From Myroides indicus (lineage in GTDB: Bacteria; Bacteroidota; Bacteroidia; Flavobacteriales; Flavobacteriaceae), in contig NZ_SOAG01000011.1 in the NCBI RefSeq assembly GCF_004364575.1, forward strand, positions 1-64,000: DNA of 64,000 nt, given 5' to 3'. Positions 27,239 to 35,809 of this stretch are shown here, one piece after another; position 1 is the stretch's first letter, and the number at the start of each line of letters is the position of its first letter. The position numbers and the translations under genes were made by a program. The notes under the pieces are model-generated. The model made no database searches. It worked only from the letters and a program-made list of their open reading frames with translations, and was not told where the DNA came from.

Positions 27239-27730
27239 ATGGCTACAGCAAATAAAAACTTATCAGAATACGATAAATCTACACTGCCCGATGCACAGGA
27301 CTTTAAAGTAGGGATTGTAGTTTCGGAATGGAATGATCAGATTACCGAAGGGTTATTTTCAGGTGCACAATCAGCTTTGACAGATTGCGGTATGGCGGTA
27401 GAAAACATAATTCGCTGGAATGTTCCGGGAAGCTTTGAATTGGTTTTTGGAGCCAGAAAAATGATTGAAACATATGAAGATTTAGATGCGGTAATCGTAA
27501 TCGGCTGCGTGATCAAAGGCGAAACGATGCATTTTGAATTTGTGTGCGAAGGAGTGACGCAAGGAGTTAAAGATCTTAATCTAATGGCAGATATTCCAAC
27601 TATTTTTTGCGTATTGACAGATAACAATCAGGAGCAGTCTATCGCACGAAGTGGTGGCGTTCATGGGAATAAAGGAACAGAAGCCGCTATAGCTGCTTTA
27701 AAAATGATAGAATTAAACAGAAAATACTAA
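27239..27730 (+). CDS. ribH: 6,7-dimethyl-8-ribityllumazine synthase
   Basis: The 163-residue protein carries out the penultimate step of riboflavin synthesis, joining 5-amino-6-ribitylaminouracil with dihydroxybutanone phosphate. Family motifs are VVSEWNDQITEGLFSGA, VPGSFELVFGARKM, VIVIGCVIKGETMHFEFVCE (catalytic His) and PTIFCVLTDNNQEQSIAR. Length is normal. It is co-transcribed with the TPR gene. Confidence 0.96.
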   Translation: MATANKNLSEYDKSTLPDAQDFKVGIVVSEWNDQITEGLFSGAQSALTDCGMAVENIIRWNVPGSFELVFGARKMIETYEDLDAVIVIGCVIKGETMHFEFVCEGVTQGVKDLNLMADIPTIFCVLTDNNQEQSIARSGGVHGNKGTEAAIAALKMIELNRKY

Positions 27731-27938
27731 TATTCTGAAATACAACTTTACAAGGAGGTTGTCTTACAATTGCCAAACTGGTCAGGCTGAATTGACTTCA
27801 GGAGCTCATAAAGCTGATGTATACTCAGCTGGAGAGAAATCGAAAGTAAATTCAATTTGAGTAATGCGGTTTTTGAGAGATAACCTCTTTTTTTTGTAGA
27901 ATAATTTTTAAGAAAAGCAGTAATCCTACATATTTCAT

Positions 27939-27946
27939 TAAATTTG
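27939..27946 (+). promoter_or_regulatory. -7 promoter box TAAATTTG upstream of mutL
   Basis: TAAATTTG matches TAnnTTTG and is 44 bases before the mutL start. It probably begins the mutL-rhomboid-rhomboid-EEP operon. Confidence 0.45.
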
Positions 27947-27990
27947 TATTTGTGCATAAATTTAAACTTTCAAACAATTTAAAAGCGTAA

Positions 27991-30021
27991 ATGTCTAATA
28001 TCATCCGTTTATTACCCGATCATGTAGCTAATCAGATAGCAGCCGGAGAGGTAGTGCAAAGACCTGCTTCTGTGGTAAAAGAGCTAATTGAAAACGCGGT
28101 GGATGCGGGAGCAACTGAAATTAAATTGATTTTAAAAGAAGCAGGTAAAACGCTTATTCAGGTAATTGACAATGGTAAGGGAATGAGTGAAACTGATGCC
28201 CGTATGGCATTTGAACGCCATGCTACTTCTAAAATTTCTACAGCAGAAGATTTATTTGCTTTGCAAACAAAGGGGTTTAGAGGAGAAGCTTTAGCATCTA
28301 TCGCTGCCATTGCACATGTGGAGTTAAAAACTTGTCTTAAACAGGCTGAGCTGGGAACTCATGTTGTCATAGAAGGGTCTAAAGTGGTTTCTCAAGAAGT
28401 TGCTGTCGTTCCAGAAGGAACGAGCTTTTCTGTCAAAAATTTATTTTTCAATATACCTGCCAGACGTAATTTTTTAAAATCAGATACAGTAGAATTCAGA
28501 CATATAGTTGACGAATTTGAGCGTGTTGCCTTAGTACATCACAATATTCATTTTATATTGCTGCACAATGGCAGCGAAGTGTTTAATCTGCCTGCGTCCA
28601 ACTTGCGCCAGCGGATTGTGAATGTATTTGGCGGAAAAACAAATGAAAAATTAGTGCCGGTTAAAGAAAATACAGACATCGTAACGGTGGAAGGATTTGT
28701 AGGGAAACCGGAATATGCAAAAAAAAGCCGTGGAGAGCAATTTTTTTTTGTAAACGATCGGTTCATAAAGAGCGGTTACCTGCATCACGCTGTATTATCG
28801 GCGTACGAAGGACTGCTGAAAGAGGGGGTACACCCTACTTATTTTATTTATTTAAACCTTCCTCCCGATACCATTGACATTAACATTCATCCGACTAAAA
28901 CGGAAGTTAAATTTGATGACGAACAGGCTTTATACAGTATTTTAAGATCTGCCGTAAAACATAGCTTGGGGCAGTTTAATGTTACAGCAGCTTTGGATTT
29001 TCAAAGAGATGCTTCTCTGGATACGCCTTATGGGTTTAAAGGAAAAGAGGCTGAAACGCCAACAATAGCTATTGATACCCTTTACAATCCGTTTAAGCAG
29101 GATAATAATTCTAAAAAGAGCTATAATCCGTTTGAGGATGATGAAGATTTAAAAGAGGAAAAGGCGATTAAAATAGAGGAGCGCTTGTATGGTAGTTTGA
29201 TGAATAATGACACAGCTTCGCTTGATTTGCAAAAAGTATTTAAGAGTAAAATATCCTCACCTTCTTTTAAAGGAAAAAATGCAGGAGGTAAGCAAAATGC
29301 CAATAAACCATTGTCAGACGGAAGTGCAGGGGAGTGGAACAAGATGTATGAAAACCTGAAGCAGTCTGGGCAGAACATTGATGTTTCTCAGCTGAATATT
29401 GAAAGTGAAATAGTTACAGGTGTATTGTTTGATGTCATAACTGACAATACGGCAGCAAATAAAACATTCCAAATTCATAAAAAATACATTGTTAGCCCGA
29501 TTAAGTCAGGAATGCTGATTATTGATCAGGGAAGAGCGCATCAGCGTATTTTATACGAAAAATTTATGGAGAGCATAACGGTGCATCAGCAAGCTTCATC
29601 ACAACAATTGCTATTCCCTCTGACGTTATATTATGCACCTTATGAAATAGAAATGCTGAAAGAACTAAAGGAGCTTTTGATTTGCATTGGTTTTGGATTT
29701 GAACAAACAGGAGAAGATTATATAGTTATTTCCGGACTGCCGTTGCATGTAGCCGAAAGTGAAGCATCGATTGTGCTGGAAGATTTAATCGCTGATTTTC
29801 ACAACGGACTTCCCGATACGACATTTAGTCAAGGAGACAGGATTGCTAAGTCTTTGGCACATAGTTTGGCAGTAAAAACGGGAACAATTTTAAATGAAGA
29901 GGAACAGGAAAATATGGTTAACTCGCTATTTGCCTGTAAAGATCCACAGATTTCGCCATTTATGAAGCCTGTTTTTATTACCATGAAAGTAGAAGATATA
30001 GAGAAAAAATTTACCTTATGA
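27991..30021 (+). CDS. mutL: DNA mismatch repair protein MutL
   Basis: The 676-residue protein has the GHKL ATPase N-terminus (IAAGEVVQRPASVVKELIEN, ELIENAVDAGA, DNGKGM, GFRGEALASI), a DNA-binding transducer domain, a charged linker of about residues 340-480, and the C-terminal dimerisation domain. The segment that in endonuclease MutL proteins reads DQHA-x2-E is here DQGRAHQRILYE (residues 512-523), lacking the His and first Glu of the canonical motif. It overlaps the next gene by four bases. Confidence 0.96.
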   Translation: MSNIIRLLPDHVANQIAAGEVVQRPASVVKELIENAVDAGATEIKLILKEAGKTLIQVIDNGKGMSETDARMAFERHATSKISTAEDLFALQTKGFRGEALASIAAIAHVELKTCLKQAELGTHVVIEGSKVVSQEVAVVPEGTSFSVKNLFFNIPARRNFLKSDTVEFRHIVDEFERVALVHHNIHFILLHNGSEVFNLPASNLRQRIVNVFGGKTNEKLVPVKENTDIVTVEGFVGKPEYAKKSRGEQFFFVNDRFIKSGYLHHAVLSAYEGLLKEGVHPTYFIYLNLPPDTIDINIHPTKTEVKFDDEQALYSILRSAVKHSLGQFNVTAALDFQRDASLDTPYGFKGKEAETPTIAIDTLYNPFKQDNNSKKSYNPFEDDEDLKEEKAIKIEERLYGSLMNNDTASLDLQKVFKSKISSPSFKGKNAGGKQNANKPLSDGSAGEWNKMYENLKQSGQNIDVSQLNIESEIVTGVLFDVITDNTAANKTFQIHKKYIVSPIKSGMLIIDQGRAHQRILYEKFMESITVHQQASSQQLLFPLTLYYAPYEIEMLKELKELLICIGFGFEQTGEDYIVISGLPLHVAESEASIVLEDLIADFHNGLPDTTFSQGDRIAKSLAHSLAVKTGTILNEEEQENMVNSLFACKDPQISPFMKPVFITMKVEDIEKKFTL

Positions 30022-30782
30022 TGAGAATGACAGAAACAGTTAAGCAGCTGATTATAATAAATGCCTTGTTTTTTATAGGAACGTATTTTGTGCCTGCCAC
30101 AATGCAGTATTTGGCGTTGTACAATTTTGAAAATCCCAATTTTTATATTTGGCAGCCGTTAACTCATATGTTTATGCATGGCGGAATGATGCATATTTTC
30201 TTTAATATGTTTGCCTTGTTTTCTTTTGGTTCTACATTAGAAAGCATATGGGGAAGCAAAAAGTTTTTGTTGTTTTATCTGGTATGCGGTTTTGGAGCAG
30301 CAGCCCTGCATACAGGGGTAAATTATTATTCATTACATGAACTTATTTCCACTTTAGGACAGCACGGCATTTCTAAACAAACAATTCTCGAAACTATTTA
30401 CAGCAATACGGGCAGTTTTAGATACGATACAAGGTGGCTGAATTATGTTTCTATGGAACAAATTACAAATGCTGCTTCAGCACTTAATGTACCTGTTGTA
30501 GGGGCTTCCGGTGCTATTTACGGACTTTTGGTAGCCTTTGCTTTCATGTTTCCTAATGCAGAGCTGATGTTGATGTTTTTGCCTATTCCGATTAAAGCGA
30601 AATATTTTGTTCCCGGAATATTGCTGCTAGATTTATACGGAGGAATTTTTGGCGGATTCAGTATTTTTGGCGGAGGTAGCGGTATTGCGCACTTTGCCCA
30701 TATTGGAGGGGCTCTGATGGGATATTTATTGATGTGGTATTGGAAAAAAAATCAATTTAAACACAATCGTTGGGATTTATAG
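30018..30782 (+). CDS. Rhomboid intramembrane serine protease, first of a tandem pair
   Basis: The 254-residue protein has six membrane segments. The rhomboid motifs are WQPLTHMFMHGGMMHIFFNM, the catalytic serine in VGASGAIYGLL and the histidine in FAHIGGALMGYLL. Compared with other rhomboids it has a roughly 50-residue insertion between the segments at residues 80-100 and 160-180. It cleaves membrane proteins near or within the membrane; substrate unknown. The start overlaps the mutL stop (ATGA). Confidence 0.93.
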   Translation: MMRMTETVKQLIIINALFFIGTYFVPATMQYLALYNFENPNFYIWQPLTHMFMHGGMMHIFFNMFALFSFGSTLESIWGSKKFLLFYLVCGFGAAALHTGVNYYSLHELISTLGQHGISKQTILETIYSNTGSFRYDTRWLNYVSMEQITNAASALNVPVVGASGAIYGLLVAFAFMFPNAELMLMFLPIPIKAKYFVPGILLLDLYGGIFGGFSIFGGGSGIAHFAHIGGALMGYLLMWYWKKNQFKHNRWDL

Positions 30783-31625
30783 ATGAGTTTTATACAAGAT
30801 TTAAAACAGCAATATAAATATGGAGGAATCGTTCAAAAATTAATTTTTTGGAGCGTAGGGATTTCTGTTTTTCTGTTTATTTTAAAAGGGGTATTTTCTA
30901 CTTTTTATAGTATGATTATACCTTATATCGGATTGTCGGGTAATTGGTTTTCGGCATTGATAAAACCGTGGACAATTTTGACCTATGCCGTAGCTCATGC
31001 AGGGGTTTGGCATCTGATATTTAATATGCTTATTCTTTATTTTATAGGCAATTTGTTTTTGACATTTTTTAATCAAAAACAATTTTTAACTGCTTATATA
31101 TTAGGAGCTGTAGGAGGAGGGGTGTTTTATATTCTCGCTTCTCTTTTTTGGCAGATGGGTATTCTTGTAGGTGCTTCTGCCGCGATCATGAGTCCTTTAA
31201 TTGGTTTGGCTTTTTATGCTCCGCATATGGAGGTAAGATTGGCATTGATCGGACGGGTAAAAATGTGGCACATAGCCATTTTTATAGTGATTCTGGATAT
31301 TTTCCAGCTTTCTTCATCTAATTTTGGAGGACATTTAGCCCATTTAGGTGGTGCGTTAAGCGGAGTGCTATATATCAGATTGTTGACGAAGGGAACCGAC
31401 CTCAGTTGTGTTTTTGATAAATTGGTAAATCTTTTCAAGCACCGTCAAGGAGCAAAATTTAAGAAGGTGTATGTCAATAAAAAGGCGGACTCTCAAACAA
31501 AAGTAACAGAAGATAAGAATAAGCAGCAAAAAATTGACCGTATTTTGGATAAAATAAGCAAATCCGGATATGAAAGTCTGACGAAAGAAGAAAAAGATTT
31601 TTTATTTAGAACAGGGAAAGACTGA
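30783..31625 (+). CDS. Rhomboid intramembrane serine protease, second of the pair
   Basis: The 280-residue protein has the rhomboid fold with AHAGVWHLIFNMLILYFIGN, the catalytic serine in VGASAAIMSPLI and the histidine in HLAHLGGALSGV. A 60-residue charged cytoplasmic tail follows (KKADSQTKVTEDKNKQQKID), as in many Bacteroidota rhomboids. It starts directly after the stop of the first rhomboid and ends 2 bp before the EEP gene. Confidence 0.93.
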   Translation: MSFIQDLKQQYKYGGIVQKLIFWSVGISVFLFILKGVFSTFYSMIIPYIGLSGNWFSALIKPWTILTYAVAHAGVWHLIFNMLILYFIGNLFLTFFNQKQFLTAYILGAVGGGVFYILASLFWQMGILVGASAAIMSPLIGLAFYAPHMEVRLALIGRVKMWHIAIFIVILDIFQLSSSNFGGHLAHLGGALSGVLYIRLLTKGTDLSCVFDKLVNLFKHRQGAKFKKVYVNKKADSQTKVTEDKNKQQKIDRILDKISKSGYESLTKEEKDFLFRTGKD

Positions 31626-31627
31626 TT

Positions 31628-32659
31628 ATGAAGAATCTGTCATGGTTTAATAAAATTGTTTTTGTTGGAAATATCTTTGTTGGAATATTGACCATAGCAG
31701 GTTATTTTTTGTCTTTTTTAGCACCTAAGATATTTCCGCTCTTATCTGTTTTTACGCTGTTTTTACCTTCTTTTTTGATAGTCAATTTGTTTTTTTTATT
31801 GTATTGGGCCATTCAGTTTAAAAAACAGATTTGGCTTCCGCTGCTGATTTTGGCGATTGGAATTTCTAATATCAATAAATTTTATAAATTTTCAGGCATA
31901 GATGAAGAGAAAGCTAAGAGCGATTTTGTATTGATGACTTATAACGTAAGGTTGTTTAACCTCTTTAATTGGATTGCCGACGAGGAGGTTCCGGATAAGA
32001 TCAAAGAGTTTGTTGATTTACACGATCCGGATGTTTTGTGCTTGCAGGAATATTCCAAAAATACCAAGTTAAAGTTTAAGCAATACCCTTATCAGCACAT
32101 TATTTCTCATGGAAGTAAAATTCAAACAGGACAGGCAATTTTTTCTAAGTTCAGAATTATTGATAAAGGAGAAATAAAACTGCCAAACTCGAATAATAAT
32201 GTAGTGTATGCCGATATCCTAAAGGAAGAAGATACGATTCGGATTTACAGTATTCACTTGCAATCAATAAGTATCAGTCCTGATATTCACGAAAAAATTG
32301 ACGAGACAAAATCCCGAAAAATATTCAATAGAATTTCTAAGGCATTTAAAGAACAACAGCTCCAGTCCGAGCTTATCCAATCTCATATGAATGATGCTTC
32401 GTTTCCTAAAATTGTTTGTGGAGATATGAATAACAGTGCTTTTTCGTATGTATATAGAAACATAAGGGGCAATTTAAAAGACGCTTTTGTAGAAGCCGGG
32501 AAAGGTTTTGGGAAAAGTTATGATTTTGCTTATTATCCTATGCGTATTGATTATGTGTTTGTAGATGAGCAGATTCATGTAAAATCTTTTGTAACCCACA
32601 GTGATTTTATAAACTCAGACCACTTCCCGATAATTACGCGGTTAACATTAAATAAATAA
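31628..32659 (+). CDS. Membrane-anchored endonuclease/exonuclease/phosphatase (EEP) family protein
   Basis: The 343-residue protein has three N-terminal hydrophobic segments (residues 10-85) and then an EEP catalytic domain: VLMTYNVRLFNLFNW, LCLQEYSKN, YSIHLQSISI, IVCGDMNNSAFSYVY, RIDYVFVDE and HSDFINSDHFPIIT. The Asn, Glu, Asp and final DH metal and catalytic residues are present. EEP enzymes cleave phosphodiester bonds in nucleic acids or lipids; the substrate is not predictable. It is last in the mutL operon, followed by a strong hairpin. Confidence 0.9.
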   Translation: MKNLSWFNKIVFVGNIFVGILTIAGYFLSFLAPKIFPLLSVFTLFLPSFLIVNLFFLLYWAIQFKKQIWLPLLILAIGISNINKFYKFSGIDEEKAKSDFVLMTYNVRLFNLFNWIADEEVPDKIKEFVDLHDPDVLCLQEYSKNTKLKFKQYPYQHIISHGSKIQTGQAIFSKFRIIDKGEIKLPNSNNNVVYADILKEEDTIRIYSIHLQSISISPDIHEKIDETKSRKIFNRISKAFKEQQLQSELIQSHMNDASFPKIVCGDMNNSAFSYVYRNIRGNLKDAFVEAGKGFGKSYDFAYYPMRIDYVFVDEQIHVKSFVTHSDFINSDHFPIITRLTLNK

Positions 32660-32698
32660 AATGAAGCTTGTTTTCTCTTAGAAAAAACAAGCTTCATT
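32660..32698. terminator. Bidirectional terminator between the EEP gene and murF
   Basis: Perfect 15-bp arms lie at 32660-32674 (AATGAAGCTTGTTTT) and 32684-32698 around a 9-nt loop. It sits between convergent genes. Confidence 0.8.
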
Positions 32699-32711
32699 AA
32701 TTTAGTTATGG

Positions 32712-34010
32712 CTATAAAAAATCAAGAATTCTTTCTAAAGCCATTCCTCTGGATCCTTTTATCAATATTTGTTTTTGTAAAAAAAGGGACTTATTTTTTG
32801 TCAGAAATATTTTAAAATCATCAAAAGTTTTAAAAAAACTGATAAATTGCGATTTTTGTCCAGCTAATTTATAGAATTCTTCTCCGATAAAATAGGTCGG
32901 ATTAGTATACCCAGAAACTGTATTTATGATATTTTGATGCTCCTGTGTGCTTTCAGAGCCCAGTTCAAACATATCGCCTAAAATATAGACTTTAGATAGA
33001 TTATGTTTTTCTGGGAGTTGGTCAAAATTTAAAATAGCCGCTTCCATGCTGCTAGGGTTGGCGTTGTAAGCATCTAACAAGATCTTTGAAGTGTTTTTTT
33101 CTGTCCATTGCGACCTGTTGTTGATTGGGGTGTAATGAACAAGAGCTTCTTTTATGTCTTGTAAGCCTACATTAAAAAAGAGACCAAAAGCAAGGGCTGC
33201 TGCTATGTTTGCAGTATTGTATATTCCTGTCAGGTTTGAAGTTATAATTTCTTTTTTATAGCTAACAGTTGCGTTGGGTGAAGCTGCGTATTTATCTATT
33301 ATAACGTCTGCTTCAGGGTTTTTCCCGAATGAAAATCTGGAAAATGTCAAGGTCTTGGCATCTTGTCTCGGATCGTCAATGTTACAAAATACCATTTTGT
33401 GATTGTCTTCCAGATAATCGTAGAGCTCACTTTTTGCTTTTATAACTCCTTCAAAACCTCCAAAGCCTTCGAGGTGTGCCTTTCCGAAATTGGTAATGTA
33501 GCCAAAATCGGGCTGTGCAATTTCGCAAAGCTGTGCAATTTCGCCGCGATGATTTGCTCCTATTTCCACAATACCTAAATCAGTTTCTTCGTCAAAAGAA
33601 AGCAGAGTAAGGGGAACCCCGATATGATTATTTAGATTCCCTGTGGTGGCTTTTGTATTATATTTTTTAGAAAGTACCGTATAAATGAGTTCTTTGGTAG
33701 TTGTTTTTCCGTTGCTTCCGGTTAGTGCGATAACAGGGAGTCCTAATTGTTGACGATGGTATTTTGCGAGTTGCTGTAAAGCAGATAAAACATCGGGTAC
33801 CCAAAACATTTTCGAAGTGTCTGTGATTAGTTTTTTATTGTCCATTACCACATATGCGGCGCCTTTATCCAAGGCTTCCTCAGCAAACTCATTAGCATCG
33901 AAGTTATTACCTTTTAAGGCGAAAAAGAGAGAGTTTGGATGTATGTTCCGGGTATCAGTACTCACACCGTTACACAATAAAAAACACTGATACAATTCTT
34001 TTATATTCAT
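32712..34010 (-). CDS. murF: UDP-N-acetylmuramoyl-tripeptide--D-alanyl-D-alanine ligase
   Basis: The 432-residue Mur ligase adds D-Ala-D-Ala to the peptidoglycan precursor. The P-loop is in ALTGSNGKTTTKELIYTVL, followed by NLNNHIGVPLTLL, the IVEIGANHRGEI motif, and DAYNANPSSMEAAI before the C-terminal domain. Length is normal. It lies downstream of gldJ, from which it is separated by a terminator. Confidence 0.95.
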   Translation of the reverse strand: MNIKELYQCFLLCNGVSTDTRNIHPNSLFFALKGNNFDANEFAEEALDKGAAYVVMDNKKLITDTSKMFWVPDVLSALQQLAKYHRQQLGLPVIALTGSNGKTTTKELIYTVLSKKYNTKATTGNLNNHIGVPLTLLSFDEETDLGIVEIGANHRGEIAQLCEIAQPDFGYITNFGKAHLEGFGGFEGVIKAKSELYDYLEDNHKMVFCNIDDPRQDAKTLTFSRFSFGKNPEADVIIDKYAASPNATVSYKKEIITSNLTGIYNTANIAAALAFGLFFNVGLQDIKEALVHYTPINNRSQWTEKNTSKILLDAYNANPSSMEAAILNFDQLPEKHNLSKVYILGDMFELGSESTQEHQNIINTVSGYTNPTYFIGEEFYKLAGQKSQFISFFKTFDDFKIFLTKNKSLFLQKQILIKGSRGMALERILDFL

Positions 34011-34024
34011 AAATCAAATGTATA

Positions 34025-34055
34025 AAAAAAGCTCTAATTTAATTAGAGCTTTTTT
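34025..34055 (-). terminator. gldJ terminator
   Basis: GCTCTAATT and AATTAGAGC are perfect arms extended by A and T runs on either side. On the minus strand it is a stem followed by a U-tract, placed between the gldJ stop and the murF start. Confidence 0.75.
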
Positions 34056-34077
34056 AAAAAATGAGTATAATGAAAAA

Positions 34078-35607
34078 TTAATTTTTGGTTTTTCTTTTGG
34101 CTTCTTTTTGACCAACTTTTGTCATTACTAAACGGAACCCGATATAGTCAGTAGCTTGGTCTTCTGGATAAAATCTTCTGGTAGCAGGATCTAGCCAATA
34201 AGCTCTGTCTTTCCACGAACCGCCTTTGATTACTCTTGATTTACTGTCAAATAAAGTAGCTCTTTTGTCTTCTTTTTTTGGAGCAGCAGCCATAAAATCT
34301 GTCTCGTTTTCTTCTGTAGCTTGTTGTTTTTCAGCGCCATTGTCATACATAACTTGAGCTACTTGTCCCGGTAAATTTCTTACGCGTAATTTGCCTGTAG
34401 ACAGCGTGTCAAAAGCGACGCTTTGGTCTGTAACAATTTGAGTTCTTCCGTCACTTCCAATTTGGTTTTTGTAATATACATTACCTTTAAAGAAATTGAA
34501 GTCATCAGATACATTATCAATATTTGGATCATATACATCTGCTACCCATTCCGCAACGTTTCCTGCCATATCGTATAGCCCAAAGTTATTTGGCGGGTAG
34601 GATTTAACAGCATTTGTAATGTCAGCATTATCGGTAGACCATCCTGCAATACCGCCGTAGTCTCCTCGTCCTTGCTTAAAGTTGGCAAACTGAGTCATTG
34701 AAGACCCCGCTCTATTTTTATTGCTTTTCTTGTTTGATTTTTCCCAAGGATATATTTTTCGTCCTTTGTAATTGTTGTATTCTCTGTCAGACACCATTCC
34801 GATAGCAGCATACTCCCACTCAGCTTCTGTTGGTAAACGAAATTCAGCAGTGAATAAGCCGTATTCTAAAGTAGCATAAATGTTTTTTTCTCCTTCTTTA
34901 GCTTTACCTTTTACGCCTCTGCGAACAATGTCGCTATTTCCGCCGTAAACAGCTTCAGGATTGGTAAGATAAGTTTCGGTGCTAAAATGAGCGTCTCCGT
35001 ATGCTTCAAGAATTTTAGCATCTTTTTTAAGATAACCAGCTCTCTCCAATGTTAATTCATTAACGCGATCTGTTCTCCATTTAGCATAGTCATTTGCCTG
35101 TAGCCATGTAACGCCTACAACCGGGTAGTTTGCATAAGCGGGATGACGTAAATAACTTGAGATAAGTGTTTCGTTATATCCGGCAGAGCTTCTCCAAACA
35201 GTACTGTCCGGCAAGGCACTTCTGTAGATTTCTGCATAAATTTCGTTGGAAGGCGGAAAAACTGATTTTAACCAATACAGGTACTCATTGTACATTAAGT
35301 TGGTAGCTTCAGCTTCATCCATATAAAAAGACTGCACATACTGCTGTTTTGGATTGTTGTTCCAGTCAGCCATAATGTCGTCTTGAATTCTTCCCATAGT
35401 AAAGGTGCCTCCTTCAATGGAAACCATACCCTGCGGAGTCTGCTGAGAAAAGTTTGAATTATACTGGAAGCCTCCTTTTTTATCATTTATTTTCCATCCG
35501 GTAGCACTTGACGTAAGTCCGTTGTTTGTGTTGCTACAACTAGTGAAACCAACTGAAGCGATAAGGCCAGCGATCAGTTGTAATGTCATAAGTCTATTTA
35601 TCTTCAT
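34078..35607 (-). CDS. gldJ: Gliding motility lipoprotein GldJ
   Basis: The 509-residue lipoprotein (signal ending in GFTSCSN) has a SUMF1/FGE fold: VSIEGGTFTMGRIQDDIMAD, FYMDEAEATNLMYNEYLYWL, GVTWLQANDYAKWR, FRLPTEAEWEYAAIG, GLYDMAGNVAEWVADVYDPN, and IKGGSWKDRAYWLDPATRRF. GldJ is an outer-membrane lipoprotein needed for gliding and for a functional T9SS, acting with GldK. Family membership is clear from length and domain. porU is divergent, 190 bp away, a linkage common in Flavobacteriia. Confidence 0.94.
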   Translation of the reverse strand: MKINRLMTLQLIAGLIASVGFTSCSNTNNGLTSSATGWKINDKKGGFQYNSNFSQQTPQGMVSIEGGTFTMGRIQDDIMADWNNNPKQQYVQSFYMDEAEATNLMYNEYLYWLKSVFPPSNEIYAEIYRSALPDSTVWRSSAGYNETLISSYLRHPAYANYPVVGVTWLQANDYAKWRTDRVNELTLERAGYLKKDAKILEAYGDAHFSTETYLTNPEAVYGGNSDIVRRGVKGKAKEGEKNIYATLEYGLFTAEFRLPTEAEWEYAAIGMVSDREYNNYKGRKIYPWEKSNKKSNKNRAGSSMTQFANFKQGRGDYGGIAGWSTDNADITNAVKSYPPNNFGLYDMAGNVAEWVADVYDPNIDNVSDDFNFFKGNVYYKNQIGSDGRTQIVTDQSVAFDTLSTGKLRVRNLPGQVAQVMYDNGAEKQQATEENETDFMAAAPKKEDKRATLFDSKSRVIKGGSWKDRAYWLDPATRRFYPEDQATDYIGFRLVMTKVGQKEAKRKTKN

Positions 35608-35809
35608 GTTAAAAACGGGTAAATAATTTGACGCAATATAAGAATTAACGATTAATTAGCAATGTTTATTGAACAAATATTTAAAAAAAACTTAAATTTT
35701 TTTCTGATTATATTATGCGATATCTTCTATAACGCTTATTTTAGCAGGGTTATTGTGTAGCAAATCATGTTTTTTTGCGTTTTAATAACCTGCTTTTATG
35801 CAAATATAT

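Noticed and set aside
27748..27957. 69-codon minus-strand ORF between ribH and mutL ending in GNCKTTSL
   Set aside because: The C-terminal part looks protein-like and reminded me of transposase ends, but I could not place it, and it overlaps the mutL promoter region; too weak to list.
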